Of a DNA stretch of 64,000 nt, positions 12,969-22,898 are shown one piece after another. Under the pieces are notes generated by a model. The model was given only the letters and a program-made list of their open reading frames with translations. It was not told the DNA's origin and searched no databases. The position numbers and the translations under genes are program-made. Source of the stretch: Asaia sp003994335 (GTDB lineage: Bacteria > Pseudomonadota > Alphaproteobacteria > Acetobacterales > Acetobacteraceae); contig NZ_JBBCOR010000002.1 of assembly GCF_037151175.1 (NCBI RefSeq), positions 1-64,000 on the forward strand, in the 5' to 3' direction. Position 1 is the stretch's first letter. Every line of letters starts with the position of its first letter.

Positions 12969-15538
12969 TGGAGGATCCCCAATCCATGCAGCAATTCGGA
13001 AGCCTGGGAGTGCTTCTTGGGCTCGGCTGCGGGTTCTCCTGCGACATTCTCACGCGCCTTGGTGAGCAGATCCGGGCAGTGATCAGGCTGGCTGCCCCCT
13101 ATGGTGATCTCAAAGCGCCCACCTGCACTGGCCTCCTGATGGGCCTTGGGGGAATCGAGCGTGCCCGTCACGACCACTGGCGTCGAGGCTCCGGTTCCAC
13201 CGAACCCGATGCGTGGCAGGAGATGAAGATCGAGCGTGCCGTCAGCGAGGCCATAGCTCCCCTGACCAGAGAGGCTCAACGCGCCTGCCTCCATCCCGAT
13301 CGTGTCGAGCTGCGCCCGACCAGAGGCAAAAGCGGCGTGAAGACCGAGGCAGCGCACACCAAGATCTCCATGCGTCATGAGGGAGCGCGCCGCATCGCCG
13401 AGATATGGCCCGAGATGACTGGCCGCAATGGAACCTCCGACCATGGAGAGCCCGAGATGCCCGTCCAGGCTGGTCATGAGTGCCGCCTTTGTTTCCCCCT
13501 CGGCCTGCAACTGACCGACGAGCATCAGCGGTCCGCGAAACAGATCGGGCAGGCCGAGCAGGTTCTGCGCCAGCGTCGCCGGGAAAAGCAGCGGAGAGAG
13601 CGTCAGGCTGAGCCGCGCGGGCGTAACAGCCATATCGTAGCGCGCCTCACCGGAGAGGGTCATGCCATTCCCGCTCCCGTGGATTGACTGAATCGTAAGA
13701 TGCCCCTCCCCGAGCAGGAGGGTTGCAGAAATCCCGGTATAATCGGCCTGATTGAAACGCAGTGTCTCCGCGCTGATCGCCAGATTGCCGCTGCCGCCGT
13801 GAAGGAAAGCGCGCCAATCGAATCCAGACAGTCCTGGAAGCTTGCCACTCCCTGAAGGCCCCGAAACCTGTGCCGCAGCACCAGAGGTCCCCTGCCCCGC
13901 GCCCAGTATCGGCAGGGGCAGGACCGTCGATTGTGCAGGTGCGGCAGTAGAGGATTGTGTAGCCGAGGGTCGGCCGGGGGATGCACTGTCAGTTCCAGCA
14001 CCGGTCGCGGTCTTGTTCGACGTGACTTCTGCTGGCTTCCAGAGTGCGCCCAGCGAGTCGAGATCCAGATGCGCAAAATGCAGCGATCCCTGAAGGGCCG
14101 TCAACAGCGGTGCGGAAGCGGCCAGGGTGAGCTCACCAGTCATTTCGTGGCTCTGGAAAGCGAGAGCGTCGATCTTGAGCGTTCCCTCCCGGTCGCGGGT
14201 CAGCCCACCCTTTAGGGACAGGTCGTGTAGCGTGGCCTGATGAATCGTCAGACTGCGTGCCTCTCCCTGAAGTGCAAGCTGGGTCTCCGGCGCGCCAACT
14301 TGCCCAGTCACATGGGCCTTCAAACCGCTCGAAGCGGCGAGCGCCGTCGAGTCTCGCAGATCTGCAGAGACCGTGAGCGGGGTCTGTAGTCCCGTCTGCC
14401 ACGCAGTACCTGCCTGGGCCAGCGTTCCGAAACTTCCTTGAAGGGCCAGCCCCGAGGCCGCGCCCTGCAAGGTCGCGCTGACAGTCAGAGCCGAAGACAA
14501 GGTATCGGCGTCAGCGTGGAGTGCGGACACTGAAACACCCTGCCACGGGGGCGCAGCGCCGAGATGGATATGAAGATGGTTGACCCCCAGACGGGACAGG
14601 GAAAATGCGGGTCCGGAATCCGCTTTCCCGGCGTCCGGCTTTTGCGGATCAGCGTCATAGAGGCCGATCTCGCCGCCTATTCCCTGCAAATCGGGCAGAT
14701 TCGCGTTCGGAAACAGGGATTCAGCATCCTTGAGAGACGCCATCTCGCCGCGCAAAACACCGGAAAAACCCCGCAAATGGCGCGTATCAGTGATCTGTCC
14801 GTCGAAATTGAGCCAATCCTGCTGCTTGCCGTCCTTGCCCAGCGTCGCCCCAAGGCTCAGCGCCCAAGGCGGGTTGGCACCCTGAAGAAGGGTAAGCGGC
14901 CCGACATGGCCATTGATCCGGAAAGGCGTATCACCACGACGCCCATGGAGATCGAGATACGGCGCTGATGACGCCAGACCATCGAACTCGGCATGATCGA
15001 CCACAATCGCCCCGCCATGATGGGCATATCGGTCATCCAGAGAAAACGCCATCTGATCGAGGCGCGCCGAACCAAGCTTTACCCCCCAATGGGCGGACGG
15101 ATGAGACGTCCCGGCGGAACCGGCAGAGGCGGGAGCAGGCTCAGGCTTGAAATCCCAATTGGCCAGCCCGGCCTCGTTCCGATGAAGCCTGACCGCACCA
15201 CGGAGCATGGTAAGGTTCTCGAGACGGATCTCCCGCCACAGAAGCGGCATGAGCGCGACAGAAGCCCGAATATCGCGGGCCTCGATCATAGGCTGCGACG
15301 TTCCTCCACCCTGTGCTGTAGGCAGATCGGAAAGTGTGACCTGATGCGCGCTGATGCTCGGCCAGGGAAGAATCCCGACCGAAAAGCGCGCCATCGTCAG
15401 ATCACGGCCAGTCTGACGTTTGACCGCGGTGATGACGTCCTGCTTCAGGTTGGAGCGGTCGACTAGGATATGGGCCGAAACAGCCAGAACTGTCGCCAGC
15501 ACCAGAATGACGATCAGCGCCGCAGTCAGTCGCTTCAT
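12965..15538 (-). CDS. AsmA family envelope protein
   Basis: 857 aa. One N-terminal membrane anchor (LTAALIVILVLATVLAVSAHI) is followed by a long periplasmic part. The AsmA signatures are LTMARFSVGILPWPSISAHQVTLSDLP near the start and the C-terminal region with SLDGHLGLSMVGGSIAASHL and LDTIGMEAGALSLSGQGSYGLADGTLDLHL. AsmA-like proteins are now seen as bridge proteins for phospholipid transport between the membranes. A Ser/Thr/Ala/Pro-rich stretch around residues 500-560 looks like a linker. It overlaps both operon neighbours by 4 bp (ATGA). Confidence 0.88.
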   Translation of the reverse strand: MKRLTAALIVILVLATVLAVSAHILVDRSNLKQDVITAVKRQTGRDLTMARFSVGILPWPSISAHQVTLSDLPTAQGGGTSQPMIEARDIRASVALMPLLWREIRLENLTMLRGAVRLHRNEAGLANWDFKPEPAPASAGSAGTSHPSAHWGVKLGSARLDQMAFSLDDRYAHHGGAIVVDHAEFDGLASSAPYLDLHGRRGDTPFRINGHVGPLTLLQGANPPWALSLGATLGKDGKQQDWLNFDGQITDTRHLRGFSGVLRGEMASLKDAESLFPNANLPDLQGIGGEIGLYDADPQKPDAGKADSGPAFSLSRLGVNHLHIHLGAAPPWQGVSVSALHADADTLSSALTVSATLQGAASGLALQGSFGTLAQAGTAWQTGLQTPLTVSADLRDSTALAASSGLKAHVTGQVGAPETQLALQGEARSLTIHQATLHDLSLKGGLTRDREGTLKIDALAFQSHEMTGELTLAASAPLLTALQGSLHFAHLDLDSLGALWKPAEVTSNKTATGAGTDSASPGRPSATQSSTAAPAQSTVLPLPILGAGQGTSGAAAQVSGPSGSGKLPGLSGFDWRAFLHGGSGNLAISAETLRFNQADYTGISATLLLGEGHLTIQSIHGSGNGMTLSGEARYDMAVTPARLSLTLSPLLFPATLAQNLLGLPDLFRGPLMLVGQLQAEGETKAALMTSLDGHLGLSMVGGSIAASHLGPYLGDAARSLMTHGDLGVRCLGLHAAFASGRAQLDTIGMEAGALSLSGQGSYGLADGTLDLHLLPRIGFGGTGASTPVVVTGTLDSPKAHQEASAGGRFEITIGGSQPDHCPDLLTKARENVAGEPAAEPKKHSQASELLHGLGILH

Positions 15539-16530
15539 TTCCTGCCTCCCTTGCCCCCGATACGCTCAGGTTTGGGCGTATCACCCGCCGTGAAACCGAG
15601 ATCCTTGAACGTGTCGCGCATATGAGGCGGCAGGGGCGCCGCCACGCGCAGCCGGCCACCCGCGGGATGAGGGAAGTCGAGCGCACGCGCATGAAGATGC
15701 AGACGATCGGTGAACCCCTCCATATGCGCGGCCTTGCCGCCATATTTAGGGTCGCCCAGAATTGGTGTGCCAAGCGTCTCGCAATGAACGCGCAGCTGAT
15801 GCGTGCGCCCGGTCAGCGGCTTCAGCGCCAGCCAGGACAGGCGCTTGCCCGCAGCATCGACCACTTCATAATCGGTCTTTGCCACCACGGCGTCCTCATC
15901 GTCACGTGTGGCGGCGATCATGAGCGCGCCATTACCGGCACCGAGTTTGGCCAGAGGCTGATCGATGACGCCGGTTCCCGGCATGGGACGCCCGACAACA
16001 ATGGCCCAATAGGTCTTTTCGACATCGCGCCCGCGGAACGCGGCCGCCAGCTTGGCCGCAACGCCGGGGGTACGCGCCAGAAGCAGAAGCCCGGACGTAT
16101 CGCGGTCGATACGGTGCACGAGGCGCGGCCGGTCGGATAAATCGCCACGCAAACCGTCCAGCATCATGTCGATATGCTTGGTAATGCCCGGGCCACCCTG
16201 CGTGGGCAGGCCCGAGGGCTTGTCGAGTACGATCACATGATCGTCGCGATAGACCACCATGCGCTCGATCTCGCGGGCCAGCTGCGGGTCCAGCGGCGCA
16301 GGGCGATCGGGTTGGGCGGCCATGGGCGCGGGCAGAGGCGGAATACGCAGGCTCTGCCCGGGAGCCAGACGGCTCGCCCCGGTCACGCGCTTGCCATCAA
16401 GGCGCACCTGCCCCGTACGGCACAGCTTTTGCAGCGCCCCTTGGGTGAGGTCGGGATAATGGCGGCGAAACCAGCGGTCGAGGCGCATATCGGCCTCATC
16501 TTCACTGACAATACGGGTCGTTACACTCAT
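15535..16530 (-). CDS. RluC/RluD-type 23S rRNA pseudouridine synthase
   Basis: 331 aa. An N-terminal S4 RNA-binding domain (RLDRWFRRHYPDLTQGALQKLCRTGQVRLDGK) precedes a RluA-family catalytic domain with the motif HRIDRDTSGLLLLAR (catalytic Asp142), YWAIVVGRP, and LTGRTHQLRVHCETLGTPILGD. The closest role is isomerisation of uridines in 23S rRNA (RluC at 955/2504/2580 in E. coli numbering). The exact site specificity is inferred. It overlaps rarA and the AsmA gene by 4 bp each. Confidence 0.9.
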   Translation of the reverse strand: MSVTTRIVSEDEADMRLDRWFRRHYPDLTQGALQKLCRTGQVRLDGKRVTGASRLAPGQSLRIPPLPAPMAAQPDRPAPLDPQLAREIERMVVYRDDHVIVLDKPSGLPTQGGPGITKHIDMMLDGLRGDLSDRPRLVHRIDRDTSGLLLLARTPGVAAKLAAAFRGRDVEKTYWAIVVGRPMPGTGVIDQPLAKLGAGNGALMIAATRDDEDAVVAKTDYEVVDAAGKRLSWLALKPLTGRTHQLRVHCETLGTPILGDPKYGGKAAHMEGFTDRLHLHARALDFPHPAGGRLRVAAPLPPHMRDTFKDLGFTAGDTPKPERIGGKGGRK

Positions 16531-17936
16531 GGGCGACGGCTTGCCCGTATTGCGGCCTGCCTGTCCAGATTTTTTCTGATCTCGCTTTCCCTGCCCCGGT
16601 CTGTGGGCTGATAAAGGGCGACGCGGTCCATTTCATCCGGGAAGTAATTCTGACCCGAGAACCCGTCTGCCGTGTCGTGGTCGTATTCGTAGCCCTTGCC
16701 GTAGCCGATATCCTTCATGAGGCGGGTGGGCGCATTGCGTATGTGATGGGGCGGTCCGAGGCTACCTGTTTCCCGAGCAAGTTTACGCGCCTGGTTATAG
16801 GCCCGATAAACAGCGTTCGATTTCGGCGCCGTCGCCAGATGAACGACAAGCTGCGCCAAAGCCAGTTCACCCTCGGGGCTCCCAAGTCGCTCATAGGTTT
16901 CCCAGGCGGCGATCGCGAGTGGAAGGGCAGAGGGATCGGCCATGCCCACATCCTCAGCCGCGAAACGGGTCAGACGACGCGCGATGTAACGCGGGTCCTC
17001 GCCCCCTTCGAGCATACGGGCAAACCAGTAAAGCCCGGCATCGGGATCGGATCCACGCAAGGATTTGTGCAGAGCCGAGATCAGATTGTAATGCTCTTCG
17101 CGGTCCTTGTCGTAAAGCGCCGCCCGGCGTGCGACGACCGAGGCCAACCCAGCCGTGTCGAGCTGCGTCTCCTGAGGAAGAGCCTGGATCTGCTCCACCA
17201 GATTGAGCAGATAGCGCCCGTCTCCATCGGCCATGGCCCGGAGCGCGGCCCGCGCCTCGATCGTAAGGGGAAGGGGATGACCGGAATCTGCTTCGGCCCT
17301 CTGCAAAAGCCTGTCGAGCCCCTCATCATCAAGACGGTTGAGCACCAGAACCTGGCAGCGTGACAACAGAGCGCCGTTCAGCGCGAAGGAAGGATTTTCC
17401 GTCGTGGCCCCGATCAGAATGACGGTTCCGCGCTCGACATAGGGCAGGAACCCATCCTGTTGTGCGCGATTGAAGCGATGGATCTCATCGACGAAGAGCA
17501 GCGTGCCGCGCCCGGTCTCCTGCTGGAACCGCGTCGCGCTCTCGAAGGCTTTCTTCAGATCCGCAACGCCGGAAAACACGGCAGAGATCTGCTCGAAACG
17601 CAGCTTCGCCTCGCGCGCAAGCAGGCGAGCGATCGTGGTCTTGCCGCACCCCGGCCCGCCCCAGAGGATGAGGCTTGGCAGCGTGTTGCGTTGCAACATC
17701 TGGCTCAACATCCCGCCCGTCCCGAGCAGATGATCCTGTCCCACCACCTCGGACAGGGATCTGGGGCGAAGCCTGTCTGCCAGGGGCTGGGTTTGTCTGA
17801 GCGACTCACTCGAAGCCGGCGCGGAATGCGCCGAGCTACGCGGCGAGACGGAGGCGGGCGAAGGCTTCGGTCCAGGAAAGGCACCGAACAGATCTGCATT
17901 TCCGTCTTCGCGCAAGGCATCTCTCCGCTGTTTCAC
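16527..17936 (-). CDS. rarA: Replication-associated recombination protein A, AAA+ ATPase
   Basis: 469 aa. Clamp-loader-like AAA+ ATPase of the RarA/MgsA/WRNIP1 family acting at stalled replication forks. After a poorly conserved Pro/Ser-rich first 50 residues come ADRLRPRSLSEVVGQDHLLG, Walker A GGPGCGKTT, Walker B LLFVDEIHRFN, sensor 1 IGATTENPSFAL, and the C-terminal MgsA domain (ALHKSLRGSDPDAGLYWFARML, YEYDHDTADGFSGQNYFPDEM). First gene of the overlapped operon with rluC, asmA and atp12. Confidence 0.93.
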   Translation of the reverse strand: MKQRRDALREDGNADLFGAFPGPKPSPASVSPRSSAHSAPASSESLRQTQPLADRLRPRSLSEVVGQDHLLGTGGMLSQMLQRNTLPSLILWGGPGCGKTTIARLLAREAKLRFEQISAVFSGVADLKKAFESATRFQQETGRGTLLFVDEIHRFNRAQQDGFLPYVERGTVILIGATTENPSFALNGALLSRCQVLVLNRLDDEGLDRLLQRAEADSGHPLPLTIEARAALRAMADGDGRYLLNLVEQIQALPQETQLDTAGLASVVARRAALYDKDREEHYNLISALHKSLRGSDPDAGLYWFARMLEGGEDPRYIARRLTRFAAEDVGMADPSALPLAIAAWETYERLGSPEGELALAQLVVHLATAPKSNAVYRAYNQARKLARETGSLGPPHHIRNAPTRLMKDIGYGKGYEYDHDTADGFSGQNYFPDEMDRVALYQPTDRGRESEIRKNLDRQAAIRASRRP

Positions 17937-18008
17937 GCCACGTCGAAGACGGGGCCTTTCGCCATGACCCTTGCAGGGCCGTTACACCGGCAAGTGCAGG
18001 CGGCGCAC

Positions 18009-21000
18009 CTACTTTGCGAGCTGGCGCATCACCCCGGGCAATAGCATGGCAAAGGGGTTCACTGACAGATCAGGATCGCTTGCAGTTCCTGTCACGGTAA
18101 AAGTGGCGGCCAGTAGACCTCCCCCTTTCTCGGGGGAGAACAGCTTGCCCACATTGGGCAGACGCCCGGGTGCGGCGTTGATGCCGAACACGGGAACGAC
18201 CGTGCCACGCAGATCGAGCGCCCCCTGATCAAGCCCGATCTTGCCCTCCAGCGTTGCCCCGAGTGCCGGATTGCCGAGATGCCCCTCATGAATTGTCATC
18301 ACGTCATGCGCGACACGCACGGGCAGGTGGAGGTGCTGCACCTCAAAACGTTCACTGCTCGCCTGTGACCAGTTGAACACCGAAAGATGCGTTGCAGCCG
18401 TCAGGGCGGCGGGGGGCTGCCGAAAGCTGAATGGTGTTACGGATATGACCCCGTCAAAGGGCGGCACATGCCCTGTTCCGCCATCGGGTACGTGCCCGAC
18501 GATCCGTGCCGTCCCGCCCTCGAGGCGGGACGTCATGCCCGTCTCCCTCAGAAGCGTCCCAAGATCATCGACCTTGAGGCGCAATTGACGCCCATCCGGG
18601 CTGGGGGTCAGCGCAAGCGACACGGCCGCGGGGCGTTTCGCCTCGAACAGCGCCTTGTCGAGGCGATCATTCCGGTGCTCCAGATGCGCAATGACGTCAC
18701 CAAAGAACCCTTTGGGGCCATAAAAGAGGCGTTCGGTCGCGATATCGACGTTCCAGCGCATTTCAGGACGGTCGGGGGGACGCCCAGGCTTCGCGCTTGC
18801 TGTCAGACTGTCATCGCCATTCCCGGGCAAGGATGACTTGCCCGCAACGGCGGTGACGGGTGTTGTGATGCCGGCCTTTGCCTCGTCCCCGTGAATCAGG
18901 GGAGCCACATCCAGATCCTGCGCACGAATATGAACATTGACGGGGGCGCCGTCGGTCAACGGTAGCGCGATCACCGCATCCCCATTCGACCGACCGACAG
19001 AGAAATGATCGAGGACGAGGCTTTCCACCTTGCCCGAGGCGATGAGGCCACGGCCTTCCACGTGCAGATCCGGCCCCTCGGCGGCGATGCGATCAAGGGA
19101 GACGATGGCCCCATTGCGCAGGCCGATATGGGCCGAGGCCGTCGCAGCGACGCCGGCGCTCTTGCGCCATACGGGGATATCGAGCCCCGCTTTCTCCAGA
19201 TCGAGCGACAGGACGACATCTGCACGCCCATCAAAACCCGCACTGTATTCGGTCACCATTTCCGCGGTCCCGCGAAACAGCGATTCATTGCCGATATGCG
19301 AGCGCTTCAAAGCCGCTTCGTCAAAGATCGAAACGGCGCGAATCTTCTCCCGCAGACCGCCTTCACGGCTCTGGAACCGCTCTGAGAGGGTCGCGGTGGT
19401 GGGCACACCATCGAGCTCACCCTGACCGTTCAGGCTCATGCCGTGTTCCGTCGCCTCAAGGCGTCCACGCGCACCCGTCAGGGCGCGGCCGAGCACGACA
19501 TTATCGAGGGACACGTCACGAAAGCGCGCCTCGGCAGTGACATGCATCTGGTCGTTTTCCACATGCGAGGTCAGGGGCAAGGTCAGCCGCCCCGTCACGA
19601 GTACCGCCCCGGCGGGATGGGTGAAAGGCAGGGGATGACGCGACAGCAGATGCAACCGGGGATGGGCCAGCAAGCCCAGATGCGCAGCGAGATCGCCCGA
19701 CAAGGCCAGATCGATCGTGCCGAACTGATCCTTGGCGAACAGATCGCTGATCAGCATGGACCCGCCATCGAGCTTGACCCGGGGGGCACCGCGCCTGTCA
19801 GCACTGGGTTGAACCCCTCCCAGAAAATCGATCCTGAGCACATCCGGAGCAGCAAAGCTGAAACGGGCGGAAACGTCCTGCGCAGGAGGAATCGGACGCA
19901 GCCAATGCACGGTTGCACCGGTGACATCCAGTGCAGCCTCGGTTCTGGTGGGCCTTATCCCGCCCCAGCCTGTCCTGCTCTGGAGATCGGCATCCAGGTG
20001 CAGCCCCGTTCCCCTTCCGCTCGTCAGATTGCGTGTGACCCAGCGCCGCGCGCCCTTCATCAGAATCTCGGGCCAGATGGACGCCAGATGCGCAGTATCC
20101 AGCGGTGTGGAAGAGGCAGTCACATGTGCGTCGATATGACCGGCGCGCTTGAAGGAATCGACAGAAAAATTGCCCCCTGCGATGAAGCGCGTCAGCCCAC
20201 CCACATCATCGATCAGCGATACGGACGCCGAAGCCTGATCGACGGAAACCGCCTCGCCCTGAGAAATCACATGGGCGGTCAATGAGCCGCTCGAGATTTG
20301 AAGCGGCGCATCGAGTTTCTGTTCGATGCTGCCGCGTCCGAATGTGAGGGAGAGAGTGGCCTGGCGCAAAGGTCCCAGCGCGCTGATTCCGATGCCGTCT
20401 TCCGCGAGAACAGCATGGGTTTCGATCTGGACAGGAAGGTGCCACGCGCCGGCATGGGGAACGTATCCGGCAAGGCCTGCGGGGGTGAAGGGGCTGATCC
20501 CCAGATCCCAGGCCACAAGGCCGGGACCAGGCTGCCGTCCGGCCGCGTGAAAATCGATTGTAGGCGAGTCGCCAGGCCCAATTCTGCCGTTTACCGCGCC
20601 CACCCACCCCAGCATCGCTGCACCCGGCGCGCGGGTCAGAACGGCCTGGGCGAGGAATAAGGAGGCGCCCTCCGCACCTGAGGGTTCGGCTGGGAGACTG
20701 TGCGCCTCTTCGCTCTGCCGCAAGCGTCGCGAATCCCGCAGGCTGGTCGTGACATTCTGGATGTGAACATGGCTCAGGGCGCCTAGGGAAAAGACACCCG
20801 ACTGGCGGTGGGTGTGACGCGCACCGGGCCAGTCCAGATCCACGCTTCCATCATCTTGTCGCCGCAGAACCACCTGACCATGGCGGATATCGGCGCGCAG
20901 AGGCTCGATCACACCATGAAGGAGAGGCGCAAGACGCACCACAAGATGTGCCCGCCCCAAGGCGAGCGTGGCGCTTCCGTCCTGCCTCAGCACCTTCAGA

Positions 21001-21290
21001 TCACGCGCCTCGATAACGAGTTCCGGCGATGCGTGACGCAGACCTGGATGCCAACTCAGAAAAAGACGGGACCAAGCCAGCCGACCTGCGGGATGCTGCG
21101 GATCGGGACCGGGTTGAATGGTGATGGGGGAAAAACGCACGGCGAGCGCCGTCACCTCCATCGGACCGGAGGCAAGGCGCCAGAGGAGGCCTGCCCCACC
21201 CAAAAGGGCCACGGCAACCGGAACACCGGCAATGAGCGCCCCAAGACGGAGCGTCCGCCAGGGCGCACGATGAAAGAGGTCGTGCGTCAC
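18009..21290 (-). CDS. YhdP-like AsmA superfamily protein (DUF3971)
   Basis: 1093 aa. An N-terminal membrane anchor (LGALIAGVPVAVALLGGAGLLWRL) is followed by a very long periplasmic repeat-like region. DUF3971-type segments occur in the middle (FKRAGHIDAHVTASSTPLDTAHLASIWPEILMKGARRWVTRNLTSG). The C-terminal AsmA-like part has LGNPALGATLEGKIGLDQGALDLRGTVVPVFGINAAPGRLPNVG and ends NPFAMLLPGVMRQLAK. The family (YhdP/TamB/AsmA) forms long hydrophobic grooves thought to carry phospholipids to the outer membrane. The upstream bcp gene ends 14 bp before it, so the two are probably cotranscribed. Confidence 0.87.
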   Translation of the reverse strand: MTHDLFHRAPWRTLRLGALIAGVPVAVALLGGAGLLWRLASGPMEVTALAVRFSPITIQPGPDPQHPAGRLAWSRLFLSWHPGLRHASPELVIEARDLKVLRQDGSATLALGRAHLVVRLAPLLHGVIEPLRADIRHGQVVLRRQDDGSVDLDWPGARHTHRQSGVFSLGALSHVHIQNVTTSLRDSRRLRQSEEAHSLPAEPSGAEGASLFLAQAVLTRAPGAAMLGWVGAVNGRIGPGDSPTIDFHAAGRQPGPGLVAWDLGISPFTPAGLAGYVPHAGAWHLPVQIETHAVLAEDGIGISALGPLRQATLSLTFGRGSIEQKLDAPLQISSGSLTAHVISQGEAVSVDQASASVSLIDDVGGLTRFIAGGNFSVDSFKRAGHIDAHVTASSTPLDTAHLASIWPEILMKGARRWVTRNLTSGRGTGLHLDADLQSRTGWGGIRPTRTEAALDVTGATVHWLRPIPPAQDVSARFSFAAPDVLRIDFLGGVQPSADRRGAPRVKLDGGSMLISDLFAKDQFGTIDLALSGDLAAHLGLLAHPRLHLLSRHPLPFTHPAGAVLVTGRLTLPLTSHVENDQMHVTAEARFRDVSLDNVVLGRALTGARGRLEATEHGMSLNGQGELDGVPTTATLSERFQSREGGLREKIRAVSIFDEAALKRSHIGNESLFRGTAEMVTEYSAGFDGRADVVLSLDLEKAGLDIPVWRKSAGVAATASAHIGLRNGAIVSLDRIAAEGPDLHVEGRGLIASGKVESLVLDHFSVGRSNGDAVIALPLTDGAPVNVHIRAQDLDVAPLIHGDEAKAGITTPVTAVAGKSSLPGNGDDSLTASAKPGRPPDRPEMRWNVDIATERLFYGPKGFFGDVIAHLEHRNDRLDKALFEAKRPAAVSLALTPSPDGRQLRLKVDDLGTLLRETGMTSRLEGGTARIVGHVPDGGTGHVPPFDGVISVTPFSFRQPPAALTAATHLSVFNWSQASSERFEVQHLHLPVRVAHDVMTIHEGHLGNPALGATLEGKIGLDQGALDLRGTVVPVFGINAAPGRLPNVGKLFSPEKGGGLLAATFTVTGTASDPDLSVNPFAMLLPGVMRQLAK

Positions 21291-21304
21291 CAGAACTCTA
21301 CGGG

Positions 21305-21766
21305 CTAGAGTTCTGAAGCGGCTTCAGTCACCAGCGCCACGTGTTCTGCGGGCTTGACCTTGCGCCACAAGGCCCGGATCACGCCATCCGCGTCGACGAG
21401 GAACGAACTGCGCTCCATCCCGAAATAGGTCTTGCCGTAATTCGTCTTTTCGACCCAGGTCCCGTAGAGATCCGCCAGTTCGTGATTCTCATCACTCGCC
21501 AGAACGAAATCCAGACCGTATTTCTTGGCGAAGCGCTCAAGCTTCTCTACCGGATCGGGGCTGATTCCGATCACCTTGAGACCCAGCCCGCCGAGGGTCT
21601 GCTTCTGATCACGCAGATCGCAGGCCTGGGTCGTGCAGCCCGGAGTATCGGCCTTGGGATAGAAATAAACGAGATAAGGCTGCCCCTTGAGGGCCTCGCT
21701 CTCGATGATCTGCCCCCCCGCAATGGGGAGGGAGAACGCGGGCGCCCTATCGCCAATAGCTACCAT
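21305..21766 (-). CDS. bcp: Thioredoxin-dependent peroxiredoxin, BCP/PrxQ type
   Basis: 153 aa. Reduces hydrogen peroxide and organic peroxides. The peroxidatic cysteine is C44 in TPGCTTQACDLRD, and C49 five residues later is the resolving cysteine of the intramolecular type. The fold motifs GDRAPAFSLP, YLVYFYPKADTPGCT and GISPDPVEKLERFAKKYGLDF are clear. Located immediately upstream of the YhdP-like gene on the same strand. Confidence 0.93.
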   Translation of the reverse strand: MVAIGDRAPAFSLPIAGGQIIESEALKGQPYLVYFYPKADTPGCTTQACDLRDQKQTLGGLGLKVIGISPDPVEKLERFAKKYGLDFVLASDENHELADLYGTWVEKTNYGKTYFGMERSSFLVDADGVIRALWRKVKPAEHVALVTEAASEL

Positions 21767-21787
21767 GATGAAAACCGAGCCTCGTGA

Positions 21788-22153
21788 TCAGTAAGCAGGA
21801 TATGCGGGATAGGACGGATAAACAGCAACCGGCGGCGGGTAAACCACGCGCGGCGGCGGCTGGTACACTACCGGCGGGGGCGGTGCATAGACAACGGGCG
21901 GCGGGGGCGGTGCGACATAGGGTCGGGCCATAGCACCAATCACGGCACCGCCGACCAGACCACCGACAAGACCGCCCACGAAGGCGCCTCCACCACCACG
22001 GTGCCAGCCGCGATCACCACGCCAGCCACCACCACCATGCCAGCCAGGGCCACCCCATCCGTGACCGTAAGGATGTGCCTGCGCCAGCGGAGCATTTCCC
22101 AGAAGGCCCGCCAGAGGCAGGGCCGCAAGGGCAAGTTTCAGAATACGACGCAT
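21788..22153 (-). CDS. Secreted Gly/Pro-rich protein with glycine-zipper segment
   Basis: 121 aa. Signal peptide (MRRILKLALAALPLAGLLGN, then APLAQA), a Gly/His/Trp-rich stretch (HGWGGPGWHGGGGW), a glycine-zipper-like hydrophobic segment (FVGGLVGGLVGGAVIGAMA), and a tail of PPP/VVY/YP repeats ending PSYPAYPAY. Low-complexity proteins of this type occur at the envelope of many acetic acid bacteria. Function unknown. A good ribosome site (GGAGG) precedes ATG 22153. Confidence 0.7.
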   Translation of the reverse strand: MRRILKLALAALPLAGLLGNAPLAQAHPYGHGWGGPGWHGGGGWRGDRGWHRGGGGAFVGGLVGGLVGGAVIGAMARPYVAPPPPPVVYAPPPPVVYQPPPRVVYPPPVAVYPSYPAYPAY

Positions 22154-22249
22154 GATGGAACCTCCAAATCAGGAGCGGAAAATGTGATACCGCCCCCGAT
22201 ACACCTCTTATAACCTCGATATGGTGTCGAATTTGGGACGGAACAGGAC

Positions 22250-22292
22250 AGAAAACAGGCCGGATTGTAACATAAATGTTCAATCCGGCCCT
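22250..22292 (-). terminator. Terminator of the paired secreted-protein operon
   Basis: The perfect 10-bp arms GGCCGGATTG (22258-22267) and CAATCCGGCC (22281-22290) enclose a 13-nt loop, followed on the minus strand by TGTTTTC. It lies just past the stop of the gene at 22311-22898. Confidence 0.8.
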
Positions 22293-22310
22293 CCCTGCCC
22301 ATACGGTCGA

Positions 22311-22898
22311 TCACTGGGAGAGTTTCAGCGCCTCGATTTCATGGAAGCCTTCGGGCTCTTTGAAGATTTCCGGCCCCTGGGGCGTCTCGACATAGGAGAT
22401 CGCTCTGATCACGGGTTTGCCCTCATGGCTGGCGGACATCATCACGCCGTTATCGGTGTAGCAGAAATCCCCGTTCTGCCCGTCCGTATCGATCGAAACC
22501 CAATGGGTACAGGCCTGGCCCGCCACCTGGTCGCCCGCCCCTTTCGCCCAATGGCCTGTTGCCCGTGTACCGGGCGGCGAGAATTGCGCATCGGGAGCAC
22601 CGGAAACGGTGAAGCTCTTCGTTCGGACATCTACCACCGACAGGCGATGGGCCCGGTAATCGGTCAGCATGATCAGTCCGGTCGTTTCCATGTCCAGACG
22701 CTGCTGCCAATGGGCGGCGTTCCAGCGCATGCGCTGGCTGTAGGACTGGCCGTCAGGTCCGACCGCCTGATAGGTAACATCGACATCCACGCGCGGCGTG
22801 ACGTAGGGCGTATTGCCCCCTTCATCCGCAGAGGCGGTGGCGAAAGGAAGAACGGCCAGCAGGGAGGCCCCCATAAGGGCGATGACAGAGGGTCTCAC
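22311..22898 (-). CDS. Secreted protein, second of a tandem related pair (LolA-like/DUF4412-like)
   Basis: 195 aa from GTG 22898, which overlaps the TGA of the upstream gene by 3 bp. Signal peptide MRPSVIALMGASLLAVLPFA. The body follows the same scheme as its neighbour: VDVTYQAVGPDGQ, LDMETTGLIMLTDYRAHRLSVVDVRTKSF, then VAGQACTHW and a second cysteine in GDFCYTDNGVMM. Two cysteines could pair. I infer a beta-rich periplasmic protein; the DUF4412/LolA-like assignment is tentative and function unknown. A longer frame extending upstream to 23129 is the shadow of the neighbour. Confidence 0.7.
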   Translation of the reverse strand: MRPSVIALMGASLLAVLPFATASADEGGNTPYVTPRVDVDVTYQAVGPDGQSYSQRMRWNAAHWQQRLDMETTGLIMLTDYRAHRLSVVDVRTKSFTVSGAPDAQFSPPGTRATGHWAKGAGDQVAGQACTHWVSIDTDGQNGDFCYTDNGVMMSASHEGKPVIRAISYVETPQGPEIFKEPEGFHEIEALKLSQ